A DNA stretch of 64,000 nucleotides, taken from positions 12,010,849 to 12,074,848 of the forward strand of contig NC_047081.1 in the NCBI RefSeq assembly GCF_902459465.1. The letters run 5' to 3'. This stretch comes from Asterias rubens (lineage: Eukaryota; Echinodermata; Asteroidea; Forcipulatida; Asteriidae). How positions within the stretch are numbered: position 1 is the first letter of the stretch; every line of letters begins with the position of its first letter. This document shows, in pieces, positions 10,684 to 21,999 of the stretch. A program made the translations under genes and the position numbers. Below the pieces are notes generated by a model. The model was not told where the DNA came from. It saw only the letters and a list, made by a program, of their open reading frames with translations, and did no database searches.

Positions 10684-13600
10684 TCATTTAAACATTCCAG
10701 TGTCTGCTTCAAATATGGAATCCCCCGTGCTGTCAACCACTTTCAACTCCACATAACCTTTAACAAGATCATCACTTTGGTAGCGAAGATGTGGATTATC
10801 GCTCCGGATGATCTCTTCAACCAAGCGGGCAATCTCCTCTGGCTCCTGCTTAATGGAATTCTCAATGGTAGTGATGAAGCCTTGGAACATCTCTTGCGTG
10901 ACGTCATCCCAAGCTCCAGAAACAGACAAGGGTGAACTCGCCACGTTAATAAGTGGGGCAGTTTCAACGCAACCCGGTTCTAACAAGCTAACTCTGTATT
11001 GATAAATCAAGTTAGGATTTAGTGTATGATTGTCTGAAATGTCGACAATAAACCATTATTCTCCCGGGATAAAAAAACAACAAAAAACAACACTAATCAA
11101 TTATGTAAGGTTTGCGGTAACACCATGTGAATACCTCTTTTTGAGTAGTGTTGTAGATGGTTAATGACTCAATGTTTCTATCAGTTTACTTCAGGAAGAT
11201 GCTGGACTATGTTGCATAACCGAAGTTTCTATTTTGGAGTATGACACACCCTTCAATCATCACCAAACATAGACATTAACGAGTGTAGGATTCGTTGTGA
11301 AAAGGGCCAGAAATGTTGGAAAGTCTAGATTCGGACCCACGAATGACCTCTGGGACCATAATCACAGTCCAAAATTTAAAAGGCACTGGAATTAAAGGCA
11401 CTGGGAATTAAAGGCACTGGACACGCTTGGTATTTGAAAAAGACCAATATTCTCAATTGGTGTATCCCAACATAATATAATTGCATAAAATAACAAACCT
11501 GTGAACATGTTGGCTTGATTGTTCATCGAATTTGCAAGAGAATTTAGAAAAGAAAGAAGAAAAAACACCCTTGTTGCATTACTTTGAGCGCGGGTGTGCT
11601 TCCAGATGCATAATAAAATACTTTTATTATTTTGTGTGAAATTACCTCTTTCTACAAAGCTACATTACTTTGGCAGAAGCCGTTTCTCGCTCATAGTTTT
11701 ATACTGTCAACGGCTCTTCATTGCTTGTTTCAAGTTAGTTTTATTTTGAGTCGTTACTAAGTGTCCAGTGCCTTTAAGTATTCAGAGGGATTTGTTCGGA
11801 CCTCTTGCTGAAGTCACTTCACGGACTGCGGTCTAACTTGGTCAAATTTTACGTCAAGCGTGTTTGATCCTAAAATTGATTGGTCAAATCATTTATTTCA
11901 AGAAGTATAGTACAAACACTAGCTACTCCCCTCCCCTCCAATAAAAAGGAAGAAGTTGAGTACCTGATATTGTAGGCTTTTCGAAGAACTAGTGCAGAAC
12001 TCTCGGAAAATCCTTCTAGGGCAAACTTGGATGCCGAGTACAGAGACAAAAAAGGTGATCCTTCAAATTAAAAAGATATTATTATTTAATTAAAACAAAT
12101 ATTTCGCTAGGTGGCAGCAGACTTACCAGGTAACTGTTCATTCCCTTACGTAGTTCTGAGCATGTGCACATCACCGAGAACAATGGATTTTACCTGGAAA
12201 AAGTCTGCTGGATTATCTTGGACGTTTAATTCCAATGGACCCGTCCCATGAAATATGCTAATTACATTTACGCATGCGTACAGACCCTACTGGTTGGCAA
12301 ACACCATAGAGTTGTGCACTAAGCAGACGCGCAATCGCGTCTGCGTCACGCAGCCATTAGCCATGTACAAAACAGCGCGATTTTCCCTCATTTTGCCAAC
12401 CAAAATGTTAGTGCGCACGCGCTATGTGCAATTTACATATTTCATGGGAAGGGTCTATTACGATAAAGAAGCTTTTTGAGCGTATGACGTCACATGCAAT
12501 GTGAAGTTGAGGACTGAGTGAGGCACCCACCAATTACTCCTGTTAAACTGGACATGTTGAGAATACGCCCAGATTTCTGTTTCTTCATGGTTGGAAGTAC
12601 TGCTTTCATGACTCGGACAGCACCCCAAAAATTGATGTTCATCATGGCTCGAGGTTTTGCAAAGTCATCATCATCATCATCGACATCTTGCTGTAGGAAA
12701 TGATCGTCAAACTGCGAGATTCCTGCATTGTTGACTGTTGGTTCATAAGTAGCATTGTTGAAAAGAACAGAAAAGATAGATGACGCCAAATGAACTGGTA
12801 AACCCAAAGTGCACTAAAAGTGGTGGACGTAAGGAATGGTCATTTCACCCGGTTAAACAGTTTTAAAAGCATGTTCTCAAAAATGGACAGGAACTCTTGA
12901 GGGCGCTCTTTCAGACCTTTCGTCAGAGCTTAGACTGGCCTCTGTCTTTACATGTAAGGATAACTCCAGGTGTTGGTTTGGTAGAATCAGTAGTTTCATT
13001 GGATACAACTATTTCAATGGATATTCATGCAGGCAGTGACGTAAAGCTTCCCATAGCAATGTCTGTGTGTACAAATGTGATTATGAATGGGGATTGACGT
13101 AGGTTCAGGCAGAACTCTGGCGTCATTCACAAGTCTCTGAGTGTGACGTCAGATATTCGAGCTAGTCAGTGCTGGGTGAGCGCGATTTGTGTGCATAAAA
13201 TGTAAAACAAAATAAAATAATGTTTGGTTAGGGGTATGGCGGAGTTGCTCAGGGGTAATATTATTTAGTAGAATTGGTTTTGGTACAAGTCAGTTTAAAC
13301 GGTACGCAATGCTGTTTTGTCTTGTGACGACATTTTCAGCATGCACTTTAGCCCTTTTCGAAACCACGACTTCGGCTTTGGACTCGGCTCGGGCTAGCCT
13401 GACCCCGCGGCCGTGTTTTGACAATAAAATTACGCATGCTTTGCGTAAGACGCTCAGGGCTTCAGACGAGAGAACGGAACCTAAAGTCGAACCCATAGCC
13501 GAAGCAGTGGTTTCGAAAGGGCATGTGATCACTGAAACCTCGTGGTACTTATACCTCCATGGTAGAACCTTGCTATTACAAAATTAATCTTTTTAACACC

Positions 13601-15551
13601 TCGCCATTGAGCATAACTGTATCTCAAGCGAGCTTTGAGCAATGCATTCCGGTCGGTTTGAAAACAAACGTACACAGGACATCAATCCTCCCATTTTCTC
13701 GTAAAATCTCGTCAACCGCCGCCGAGATAGTTGCTTCCTTTGTGACGTCGAGTTCCCGGATGAACAGAGTTTTATTGAGTGAGTCCCCGGCGGCTGTTTC
13801 CAGATCTGCCGTTTCAGAAAGATCAACCACGGTGGCGTAAACCTACAAACAAAAAGGGATTTTTTTACTGATTTAAGACCGGTTTGTTACTTCCTGCGAA
13901 CGCGAATTATAGATACGCATTTTGACGTTAATTAGCTTGTTTACGCACAGTGTTTCGCAGGTCTCAAGGACATTGCAATGCATGCAGATTACTCTTTGTG
14001 AATTTGTAGCGTCAAAATTCGTATCGCATTCGTAAAAAGAAGGGTTTATCGAGGTGTCCGAATATTTATCAAACCCAGAGTAAAATGCGCATAATAATTT
14101 AATTGCAATTGCCAAATCACTGACCAGATGAAGCCCGTACCATCGTAAACCCGCATTTATATAAAACAGTTCCATGAAAGGTTCTTGAACGGTTGATAAC
14201 TGAAGCGTTTTATGTCAGTGTTTTATAGCATGATTAAACGTTATTATATCCGGTTTAATACGGGGTGACCTTTACTCCATGGTGTGGGTCCACGACAGGT
14301 CTGTACGCGTATCACACCCAAATTCACCTAATAGTAAGATTAGAACATTTAATTTTTATAAATTTAGTAAGTTTTCATGAATCTTTTTATCTGCTCCATT
14401 TTTGGCGGTTTTGAGGAAATAAATAAAAACATAAATTAATAGTATTGTCAGTTTTAACTAAATTGCTCGTTATGATGGATAAACATTTTTAGGGACCGGG
14501 AACCAATGAGCTTCTAAGATCCCAATTAGAGACCAGGAGCCGATTTTGTTAAAGACACTGGACACTATTGGTAATTGTCAAAGACCAGTCTTCTCACTTG
14601 TTGTATCTCAACATGCATGAAATAACAAACCCGTGAAAATTTGAGCTCAATTGGTCGTCGAAGTTTCGAGATCAATATGAAAGAAAAAACACGATTGTCA
14701 CCCGAAGTTTTGTGCTTTCAGATGATTGATCGAGACCTCAAAGTCTACATCTGAAGTCTCGAAATCAAATTTGTGGAAAAAATAATAGTTCTTTCTCAAA
14801 AACTACGTTACTTCAAAGGGAGCCGTTTCTCACAATGTTTATACTATCAACCTCTCCCCCATTACTCGTTACCAACTAAGGTTTTATGCTAGTATTTTGA
14901 GAATTACCAATAGTGTCCACTGCCTTTAAGTGTGATGTCACAATGATTCAATGCGGTGAATTGTATTGCTTTGTGAAATCGGCCCAGTTCCTAATTTAAG
15001 ATCTGCTTTAGACTGATAAGTGTAAGACTGAGGCAAAGTTACTTCTTCTTGTTAAAGGCAGTGGACACTATTGGTAATTGTCAAAGACTAGCCTTCACAG
15101 ATGGTGTATCTCAACATATGCATAAAATAACAAACCTGTGAAAATTTGAGCTCAATCGGTCATCGAAGTTGCGAGATAATAATGAAAGTAAAAAAACACC
15201 ATTGTCACACGAAGTTGTGTGCGTTTAGATGGTTGATTTCAAGTTCTAAATCTGAGGTCTCGAAATCAAGTTCGTGGAAAATTACTTCTTTCTCGAAAAC
15301 TATGGCACTTCAGAGGGAGCCGTTTCTCACAATTTTTTATACCATCAACCTCTCCCCATTACTCGTAATCAAGAAAGGTTTTACGCAAACAATTATTTTG
15401 AGTAATTACCAATAGTGTCCACTGCCTTTAATCATAATAAGCTTTAAAACCCTACCTTGAAATCGCCGTTGCATTTCTTTGCTAGATGCACAGCCGTCGC
15501 ACGCCCTATCCCGGTCGAACAGCCAGTTATCATTACAACACTCGGTGCCAT
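10684..15551 (-). CDS. Short-chain dehydrogenase/reductase B (RDH8/17beta-HSD1-like), 5 exons
   Basis: This is a paralogue of SDR A on the opposite strand. In transcription order the exons are 15551-15456, 13842-13674, 12734-12531, 12060-11964 and 10993-10684, with GT-AG introns. They give 291 codons plus stop. Exons 1, 2 and 4 have exactly the same lengths (96, 169, 97) and all phases match gene A. TGCSTGIG is at residues 9-16, NNAG at 90-93, the predicted catalytic Ser at 151, and Tyr164 and Lys168 in YSASK. Exon 3 is 9 bases longer because of a run of six Asp (QQDVDDDDDD) absent from A. The exon 4 acceptor (TTTGAAG) has a weak pyrimidine tract. TTAA-flanked MITEs sit in intron 1, ending about 20 bases from the exon 1 donor, and about 140 bases upstream of the ATG. 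All key residues are intact. The substrate is unknown. Confidence 0.9.
11408..11777. mobile_element. TTAA-flanked MITE, GGCAGTGGACACTATTGG family (diverged)
   Basis: The ends are TTAAAGGCACTGGACACGC and its inverse AGTGTCCAGTGCCTTTAA. The left terminus is locally repeated three times (TTAAAGGCACTGG at about 11384, 11392 and 11408), as if it had duplicated. It lies in intron 4 of SDR B. Confidence 0.75.
12107..12225. repeat. Palindromic MITE, GCTAGGTGGCAGCAGAC family (copy 2)
   Basis: The left arm GCTAGGTGGCAGCAGACTTA with CCAGGTAA is followed by the inverse TTTACCTGG and GTCTGCTGG. The outer right arm has been lost. It lies in intron 3 of SDR B, 50 bases from the exon 4 acceptor. Confidence 0.75.
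12237..12462. repeat. Inverted-repeat MITE, CCCATGAAATATG ends
   Basis: The left end has GGACCCGTCCCATGAAATAT then AATTACATTTACGCATGCG. The right end has the inverse GCGCACGCG and CAATTTACATATTTCATGGG. The element is about 225 bp with no coding capacity, in intron 3 of SDR B. Confidence 0.7.
13351..13522. mobile_element. MITE, GCCCTTTTCGAAACCACG family (copy 1)
   Basis: The left arm is GCCCTTTTCGAAACCACGAC with TTCGGCTTTGG and CTCGGCTC. The right arm is the inverse, ending in GTGGTTTCGAAAGGGC. ORFs run through it on both strands only because the palindrome is GC-rich. Related copies lie at 23644-23770 and about 56952-57106. It is in intron 2 of SDR B. Confidence 0.8.
14549..14929. mobile_element. 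TTAA-flanked MITE, GGCAGTGGACACTATTGG family
   Basis: A well-preserved 381 bp copy. The left end is TTAAAGACACTGGACACTAT and the right end is CCAATAGTGTCCACTGCC followed by TTAA. A TTAA on each side in every copy suggests a TTAA target duplication, as in piggyBac- or Kolobok-type transposition. That class assignment is inference. Confidence 0.85.
15052..15431. mobile_element. TTAA-flanked MITE, GGCAGTGGACACTATTGG family
   Basis: A 380 bp copy with clean inverted ends (TTAAAGGCAGTGGACACTAT and its inverse). It lies in intron 1 of SDR B and ends only about 20 bases from the exon 1 splice donor. Confidence 0.88.
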
Positions 15552-15690
15552 TTTCACAATAGTGTCCCAACACAGACAACAACGGCCTAGGGTCTATATT
15601 ATTTGTAGTTTCTATTTAAAAATAAATTCAGTTGTGACTCATTTTGATAAAGTTGTTAATAGCTTTTCTGGATTAGGAGTTAAACCGATA

Positions 15691-16046
15691 TTAAAGGGAC
15701 ACGTTGCTGTTGGATTTGGCGAGTTGGGGTAATAAAAGCATTTGAAACCAATTTTTAAAGAAATGCATAATGGTTACAAAGAAGTAGAATATAACGATTT
15801 ACACAAAAATGGCTCAAAATTGCACGGTTTCCTTTTATTTTGCAAACAAACACGGTCGGCCAATAGCGTGCCGTAGTAGTTCACGACGTGTAAGGAAAAC
15901 CGTGCAATTTCGAGGCATACTTGTGTGGATCATTATATTCTACTTCTAAACATCCTTCTAATCATATGCATTTTATTTAAAAAAAAACGGTTACAAACGC
16001 TTTTCATAGACCAACTCGCCCGATCCTAGGCAACGTGCCGCTTTAA
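15691..16046. mobile_element. TTAA-flanked MITE, AGGGACACGTTGC family
   Basis: The left end is TTAAAGGGACACGTTGCTGT and the right end is GGCAACGTGCCGCTTTAA. The inner arms share CAAAATTGCACGGTTTCCTT and its inverse. It lies about 140 bases upstream of the SDR B start codon, so it occupies the putative promoter region. A partial copy is at about 18040-18220. Confidence 0.82.
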
Positions 16047-17174
16047 CTCGAGTCAAAAGTCAAGTTTATAGGGGGTCATACTGATACTAAAGGTTTGTGT
16101 GTATTTACAGAGCCGTTCTGCCAGGAGAACTATGACCCCCCCCCCCAATACGGTGAGCTGTATCTAAATTTCTTTGACTGATAGCGCCCTCTCCTTCAGC
16201 CCATAGACCTTTTCGCAAATACCATTGCGCAAACGCAAACTGTCGAATGAGGTGCATGCTGGTCTAGCCAGTGATAAAATTTGATAGCTAGCTAGACCAG
16301 TATGCACCTCATTCGTGTGAGAAGTGTTTTTTTTTGTTTTTAAATATTTTTTGTATACAATTATCTCGCAACTTCGACGACCAATAGAGTTCAAAATTTC
16401 ACGGGTTTGAAATATTTTGTGATTTCGTTTTTAATGTTAGAATACACCAAGTGAGAATACTGGGGTGGATTTCACAAAGAGTTAGGACTAGTCTTATCTC
16501 GAGTTAGTCTCGATAACTTAGGACTATCCATGCAATGTGTATATCTCCTAGGACTAGTCCTAAAATTACTCTTCGTGAAATCGACCCTTGGTCTTTGACC
16601 ATTACCAAAGGTGTCCAGTGACTTGTGTTTTTTAGAAAATGGTGTCAAGTGTAACAATTTTCTTCGCATCTTTTACCATTTTTGTGACCATACAAGGGTA
16701 TCTCCCGTATTTTAAGACTTGTTATCACCGAATCCTTTTTTATAATACACCTCTGGACCATTGGGAACATGACAAACATTAAGTATTGATTTTGAAAGAA
16801 CAAACATTTTGTTGCCTATTATTTGGGCAGTTTTACTTTGAATTGGCCCATTACTGTGGTAGCGTTAAAGTATGCTAGTACATTTCTCATAAAAAAAGAA
16901 GAGTTGTAACACTAGGTCATATACATTGAGATGGCCAAAAACATGCTAGTCAAAATCTCCTTGAATATTTAATGCATTTAATTGCCTGCAGAAAAAAACA
17001 ATTTTATATACCCGCAAATCTCGGACCACCATTCTAAAATTTCACGCGAGCTTCCTGCCATTCACCAGCCCTGTCGTCTTCCGCCATCATCATAACGCAA
17101 CTTCATGCTGTCAGTGCATGCTGTATTTTGTTCCAGTGTGAAAATATTTACAAACATTCTTCACAATTTTCAAA
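16047..17174. repeat. Repeat-rich spacer between SDR B and the kinase gene
   Basis: Contains a hairpin MITE at about 16205-16316 (GAATGAGGTGCATGCTGG and its inverse). It also holds a remnant of the GGCAGTGG MITE at about 16360-16620, interrupted by a nested foldback at about 16462-16590 whose ends read GGTGGATTTCACAAAG and CGTGAAATCGACC. A C-run lies at about 16137-16147. No gene was seen. The last 200 bases precede the kinase start. Confidence 0.65.
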
Positions 17175-20100
17175 ATGGCAGACAAACAGACAGACACTAA
17201 AGTGGAGTGTAATGTTGACTGGGAACGTTTGCAAAAGGAATTAGGCAATGAGGTTTGTATGATTGCTTGATTTATCTTATTCAATTACCACAGCGTGCTA
17301 CTGTGTGGTTTTTTTGGCGCTATATAAATATCTTCTGATTGATTGATTTGCTGCTTAGAGTACTTCGTGTATCTGTTGATTTATTTGATATTCTTGTTCA
17401 TAGTTTTGTCACCTTGAATGCACTACTGAGGAGCTGAGTGGTGGAGAGTCAAACTGGTTATTCAGAATAACATCTAAGACTGGATCATCCGTCATCGTTA
17501 AGCAATCCATGGGATACATGAAGGTCAGACATTGGAATTTTCATAAAACTGATGCCATTCAAAGTTTCGTAATAGAAAGTTAAGGGGAGAATGTCTTTTT
17601 TCTCGTTTTGTTTATTGCTTGGTTTATTTCAGAAGTAAAGGCTTCACTACCGGAGGCTGATTTGAGTTTATTTTTTTACATCAAGAAAAGTTGAAACATA
17701 AATATTACTAAAAATAGACAAAAAGTAGGTTAAACAACCGTTAACCAACATTCGTGGATATGACATTATTTGGTCAACATTACAGCAACTCAGACATGGT
17801 ACTGTAGTAGCCTAACCAAAGAATGACCATAACAACTTATAACTTGCTAATAAAACAGCACAGTGGAGCAGCTGTAGAAGCAACACCATTTGAAGTGATG
17901 CCACTTTAGAGAAAGCATCCGATAAAACACAATTCTGTGCAACAAGAGTAGTTTTTCTTTCACTGTTTGCTATAGCAACTTTGATGACGAATTGAGCCAA
18001 AATTTTGACAGTTTTTTTTTTAATGCATATACATTGGGATACATTTGGCGTGCCGTGTTAGTTGATGACGTAGAAGGAACACCGTGCAATTTCGAGGCAT
18101 ATTTTGTGTGGATCATTATGTTCTACTTGTAAAACATCTTTCTAACCGTTTGCATTTTATAACAAACGTTTTCCATAGACCAAGGAGGCTCGCCCGATCC
18201 AAGGCAACGTGTCGCTTTAACTCGAGTCATTGATACTTGTGTGTATTTACAGAGCCGTTCTGACAGGAGATTCTGACAAAATTCTTAAAACACAAGAAAC
18301 CTGCAGTTTGTGTTTCATTTCTTTTCCAATGATCAATTTACAGTGTCTTCCACAACTAGCGGTACCTAAAATAAGGAACAAATTTGAGTATTCAAGCCTG
18401 TCTGTAATGAATCAACTCGCTCCGGGGTCTGTACCGGAACCAATATTCTGTGATGAAGATAAATCTTATTGTGAGTATTGGCAAGTTTTTTTGTTTGTTG
18501 GTGACGGTGCTGGGGTTGGGATCTCATGATGGGTGTTCTCATCTTCAAGGTCAAAGTGTATTCTGATAAAGGTCATTTAGAGTGAAAATTTGAACAGAAT
18601 AATTATTTTTGTTTTCATCCTGTAAATGAAGCTGTGAGTTCGCTATACAGCACCCAGGAGCCTTAGGCTTCAATTTAACCATGAAGAACCAAGGGCTATC
18701 CCATGGTCAGATTTATTAACTGTGGTTTGAAGACCATTACACACTATCATCAGGTAGGAACCCAAAACCGGTTCATCTTTTAAGATTTTAGGTCAAATGA
18801 AGGATTCGAACCGGGGATCGAAGGAATACAATCTTTCAAGCAGGTTATGAACTGAACTTGATTCCACCATTATTGTGATGCAGATGTAATGCAAGACCTC
18901 TTTGACTACGACATCCTACGACACATGTTCCAACGATGCCAGGCTAGTCTACCCGCTATTCAAGACGTGGCACGGTACATTGCTAAGCTACATCGGGGTA
19001 CACATAAGAATATTGTGAGTGAGACCTACATCACCAAGCAAACGGAGAGGCCGAAGTAGGTATTCAAATGAGGCCCCAATTTCCTAAAGCTGCTTAAGCT
19101 CAATATGTAGCTAAGCACATAAAGGGTTGCTTACCAGAATAAAAAAAAACCTATACCATGCCACAATCATGTTCAATTTGTGAATATCCTGTTTTTCTGA
19201 TTTTTTTAGCAGTACATTATTTGCTGTTAAAGCAACTCGATGAAATTGGACCCAGTTCGTAAACTATGGAAATATTAAAGAGGGAATACCACAAAATAGT
19301 GAATCTGTTGGAATTTGAACAGTTTTTATAGAGAGAGGCCGAAGCAAACCGAATATTACCGGTTCTCGTTCGTCAAACCCAATCTTTGCAAATCTAAAAA
19401 GCTCTCTCATATTCCCACTGCGCAGTAAAGCCGTTACTGCCATGCAATTCAGTTCTATCTTCCATTCTTACAAAAATAGACCTCAGGTAAAAGAAAGGAC
19501 ATTAAAACCTGATAACCCCCTTCACAAAAGCGTGCTGGTTTCCAGAAGATGTAGTTTTATCATCTATAAACTGAATTGAAAACATGCCATTTATTTAACC
19601 GATTTGTTTGCGTATTCTCTCAAAAGATGTATATACGCGAATATTTACGCAAATATTCAGGTAAATATAATGTTTGATACCTTCAGGGACCTCATAAAAG
19701 CGGCACATGAGTTCCTCAATAACTATGTTTTTAAAAGCATACACAAGGAAGAAAACATCGAGAGACAGTCACCTGCAGTGAAGGAACTGTACGATCTAGT
19801 GTGCAATGATCCAGTGATCGTTGCGAATAGGGCGAGGCTTCGAGACGCCATGGCAACGAAACAAGAATGTGTGATCCATGGAGACCTTCATGCCAGCTCC
19901 ATCTTTATAAAAGAAAACTCTGCAAAGGTATTCATTGTCATAAAGGGTTACATTAAGCATAATAATTACTACTGATAAGAATCAAGTTTTCAAAAGTGCT
20001 TGAGAGTGGTTCAACTTTCGCACTCACAAACAACTTCCAGCTCCTTGTTCGCACAATAAACACACAATATTGTATAATCAGTGATTGGCTATAATAAACA

Positions 20101-21677
20101 CTGCTTAGGCACAAACTAAGGATTGGCAGAAACATTTCCGACGTACATAATACCACATACTGGCGTGGTATTTTTTTATATGTAACCTTTTTTAGGTTAG
20201 CACTGACAGGACGGTTTGAATTAACTGCTCTCTTTTTGAATTCTTAGATCTACGATCTTGAGGTATCACATGTTGGACCAGCGGGTGAAGACATTGGCCA
20301 TCTACTCTCCAATTACATGGTTGTCTATCTGGAGCATAAGTTCTACCCGTCTAAAGATAATCCAACCTTTTATTATATTCTGGAGGAATGCATTAAAGAA
20401 ACAGGTACCAGTGTTCCTCTGTTGTAAAATAACATACCCACAATCAGATTCAACAGGCATAAATATTTAGAGAGGCCGATATCCACGCCTAAAGGCACCA
20501 CGATGAAACTTCTTTCTCAAGCTAATGGATCATTGGTTCAATAGTGTACGGGGGGGGGGGGGAGTCAATTATTCAAGCTTAATATTTAAAGCCATGGATT
20601 CCGTTGTTAGCAAACCTGAGTATATCTAGTCCTTAACAGTTCACAAAAAGGTCACACCCAGAAATAACATTATGCACAGACAGTATTAAGTTTACCTAGC
20701 GAACATTTTGTACATGAGTGTACCTCGCTTACTCTCTATAAAAAGGAAAAGAGTGAAAAGGCACTCTTTGAAGAGCTATGATGAGGGACAACTCATTTTC
20801 GAGTGGTCTTCCTTTTAGATTGAAGTTTGAAGTGATTTTTCACTCTGTCCTGGAGTGAAACCCCTCTAAAAGAGTGAAATAACCACCACTCTTTTTAAAG
20901 AGACATAATGAGGGACAACTCGAAATGTAAAGAGTGGTACTTTTCAGTCTTTTACTTTTATAAAGAGACTATTACAATATTATGTTATAGAAAGGTTTGC
21001 GGTATTAAACACCATGTATATACATTGATTATCAACAGTGAAAGTATACTTTAATGATGCGGCCGAGTATCTAACGCCCGAACAATTCGCTGCAACAGTC
21101 TCTGATACAGTTGGATTCATGGGCTGTAGGCTCGTAAGAAGGTAAGTAAGGTGGGTCTTTAAGGCCAACTCGATCCACAAACATCCCACTCCTCCAGCCC
21201 CTTTTCTACCCACAGACTGTCCCCCTATTTTACTCCTTAGAGACCTATATCAACTGCATTCAAAAGCTCCGTAGTTTGGAAGGGAATAGTGAACTGAATT
21301 TTCATTATTTCTGCGGGAGTTATAATAGTCACTTCAACAGCAGATTTTCAAAATTCATAACAGTGTTTCCAATTGAAAACAAAGAGAGATTTAACAAACT
21401 AATTTATTCCGATATGTATTACAGAGAAACCCTTTAAAATGATAGGTTTCGTTATTGTCCCTGTTCAAAGTTTAATGGTTTTTTTTCCTTCTTTGGTTTT
21501 GTCAGGATTTTGGGTAGACCGGAGGCAGGTGACGATCCAGCAGATCGAACTCTGATTGAACTACCATGTCTACACTTGGGTATTAGTCTCACTAGAGAGT
21601 ATACCAACATAATCACTCCAAGTGTTCTCATTCAACATCTCTTTGACAACAATGACGTCCAGATTAATAATAAATAA
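17175..21677 (+). CDS. mtnK-like: S-methyl-5-thioribose kinase-like, 8 exons
   Basis: MTR kinase phosphorylates methylthioribose at C1 with ATP, a cytosolic step of methionine salvage. Exons are 17175-17252, 17404-17523, 18344-18470, 18884-19055, 19687-19927, 20248-20404, 21039-21141 and 21506-21677. They join in frame to 389 codons, close to the roughly 400 of bacterial MtnK. The predicted ATP-site lysine is K59 (SSVIVKQ). The catalytic loop HGDLHASSIF starts at residue 230. The metal-binding Asp is D249 in YDLEVSHVGPAGEDIG, which lines up with DPEFAFYGPMGFDIG of bacterial enzymes. C-terminal LVRRILGR carries the paired arginines expected near the substrate. The donor after exon 2 (GTCAGA) is weak. 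Intron 2 holds a partial AGGGACACGTTGC MITE. Other aminoglycoside-phosphotransferase-fold kinases are possible, but the motif order favours MTR kinase. Confidence 0.85.
18040..18220. mobile_element. Partial TTAA MITE, AGGGACACGTTGC family
   Basis: The right half of the element at 15691-16046: AACACCGTGCAATTTCGAGG, TGTGGATCATTATGTTCTAC and CAAGGCAACGTGTCGCTTTAA. Beyond the TTAA both copies share CTCGAG and later TTTACAGAGCCGTTCTG, so a longer unit than the MITE has been duplicated. It lies in kinase intron 2. Confidence 0.75.
20715..20965. repeat. AGAGTGAAA/CACTCTTT degenerate repeat
   Basis: Short direct and inverted units (AAAAGAGTGAAA, CACTCTTTGAAGAG, ATGAGGGACAACTC occurring twice) are spread across kinase intron 6. 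It is probably a decayed foldback and is noncoding. Confidence 0.5.
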
Positions 21678-21738
21678 ATATTGAACGACATAACATTGGT
21701 GAGTTTGAGACGCTAGGTGGCAGCAAACATTCAGGTAG

Positions 21739-21999
21739 TTGTTTCTAACCGGATACAGTTATGAACGGCCCTTGCACGACGAGCGGCCCGCTGACATCAC
21801 ACAAGCAACGTTTACAACTGATGACGACACTGCTCTCCCAATTCCCCTGGATAAGAACACCCAATCCGGAGCACTTGTGCTTACCTACCAACAGCAACTC
21901 TCTGATGATGATCTAAGGATGGTTGGCAATGGCTTGAACGAACTTCACCAAGCCACTTATAATGCCGGTGTCCCATGGAGTTCTGTCCGCGGAGATTAG
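21739..21999 (+). CDS. Unrecognised coding-looking ORF after the kinase gene
   Basis: An open frame of 86 codons starts 61 bases after the kinase stop. Composition and codon choice look protein-like and nonrepetitive (TQATFTTDDDTALPIPLDKN, LSDDDLRMVGNGLNELHQA, GVPWSSVRGD). A possible splice acceptor, GGATACAG, lies just inside its start, so it could be a terminal exon beginning near 21770, perhaps an alternative end of the kinase transcript or a stray exon. A remnant of the GCTAGGTGGCAGCA MITE lies directly upstream. I do not recognise the family. Confidence 0.4.
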   Translation: MFLTGYSYERPLHDERPADITQATFTTDDDTALPIPLDKNTQSGALVLTYQQQLSDDDLRMVGNGLNELHQATYNAGVPWSSVRGD

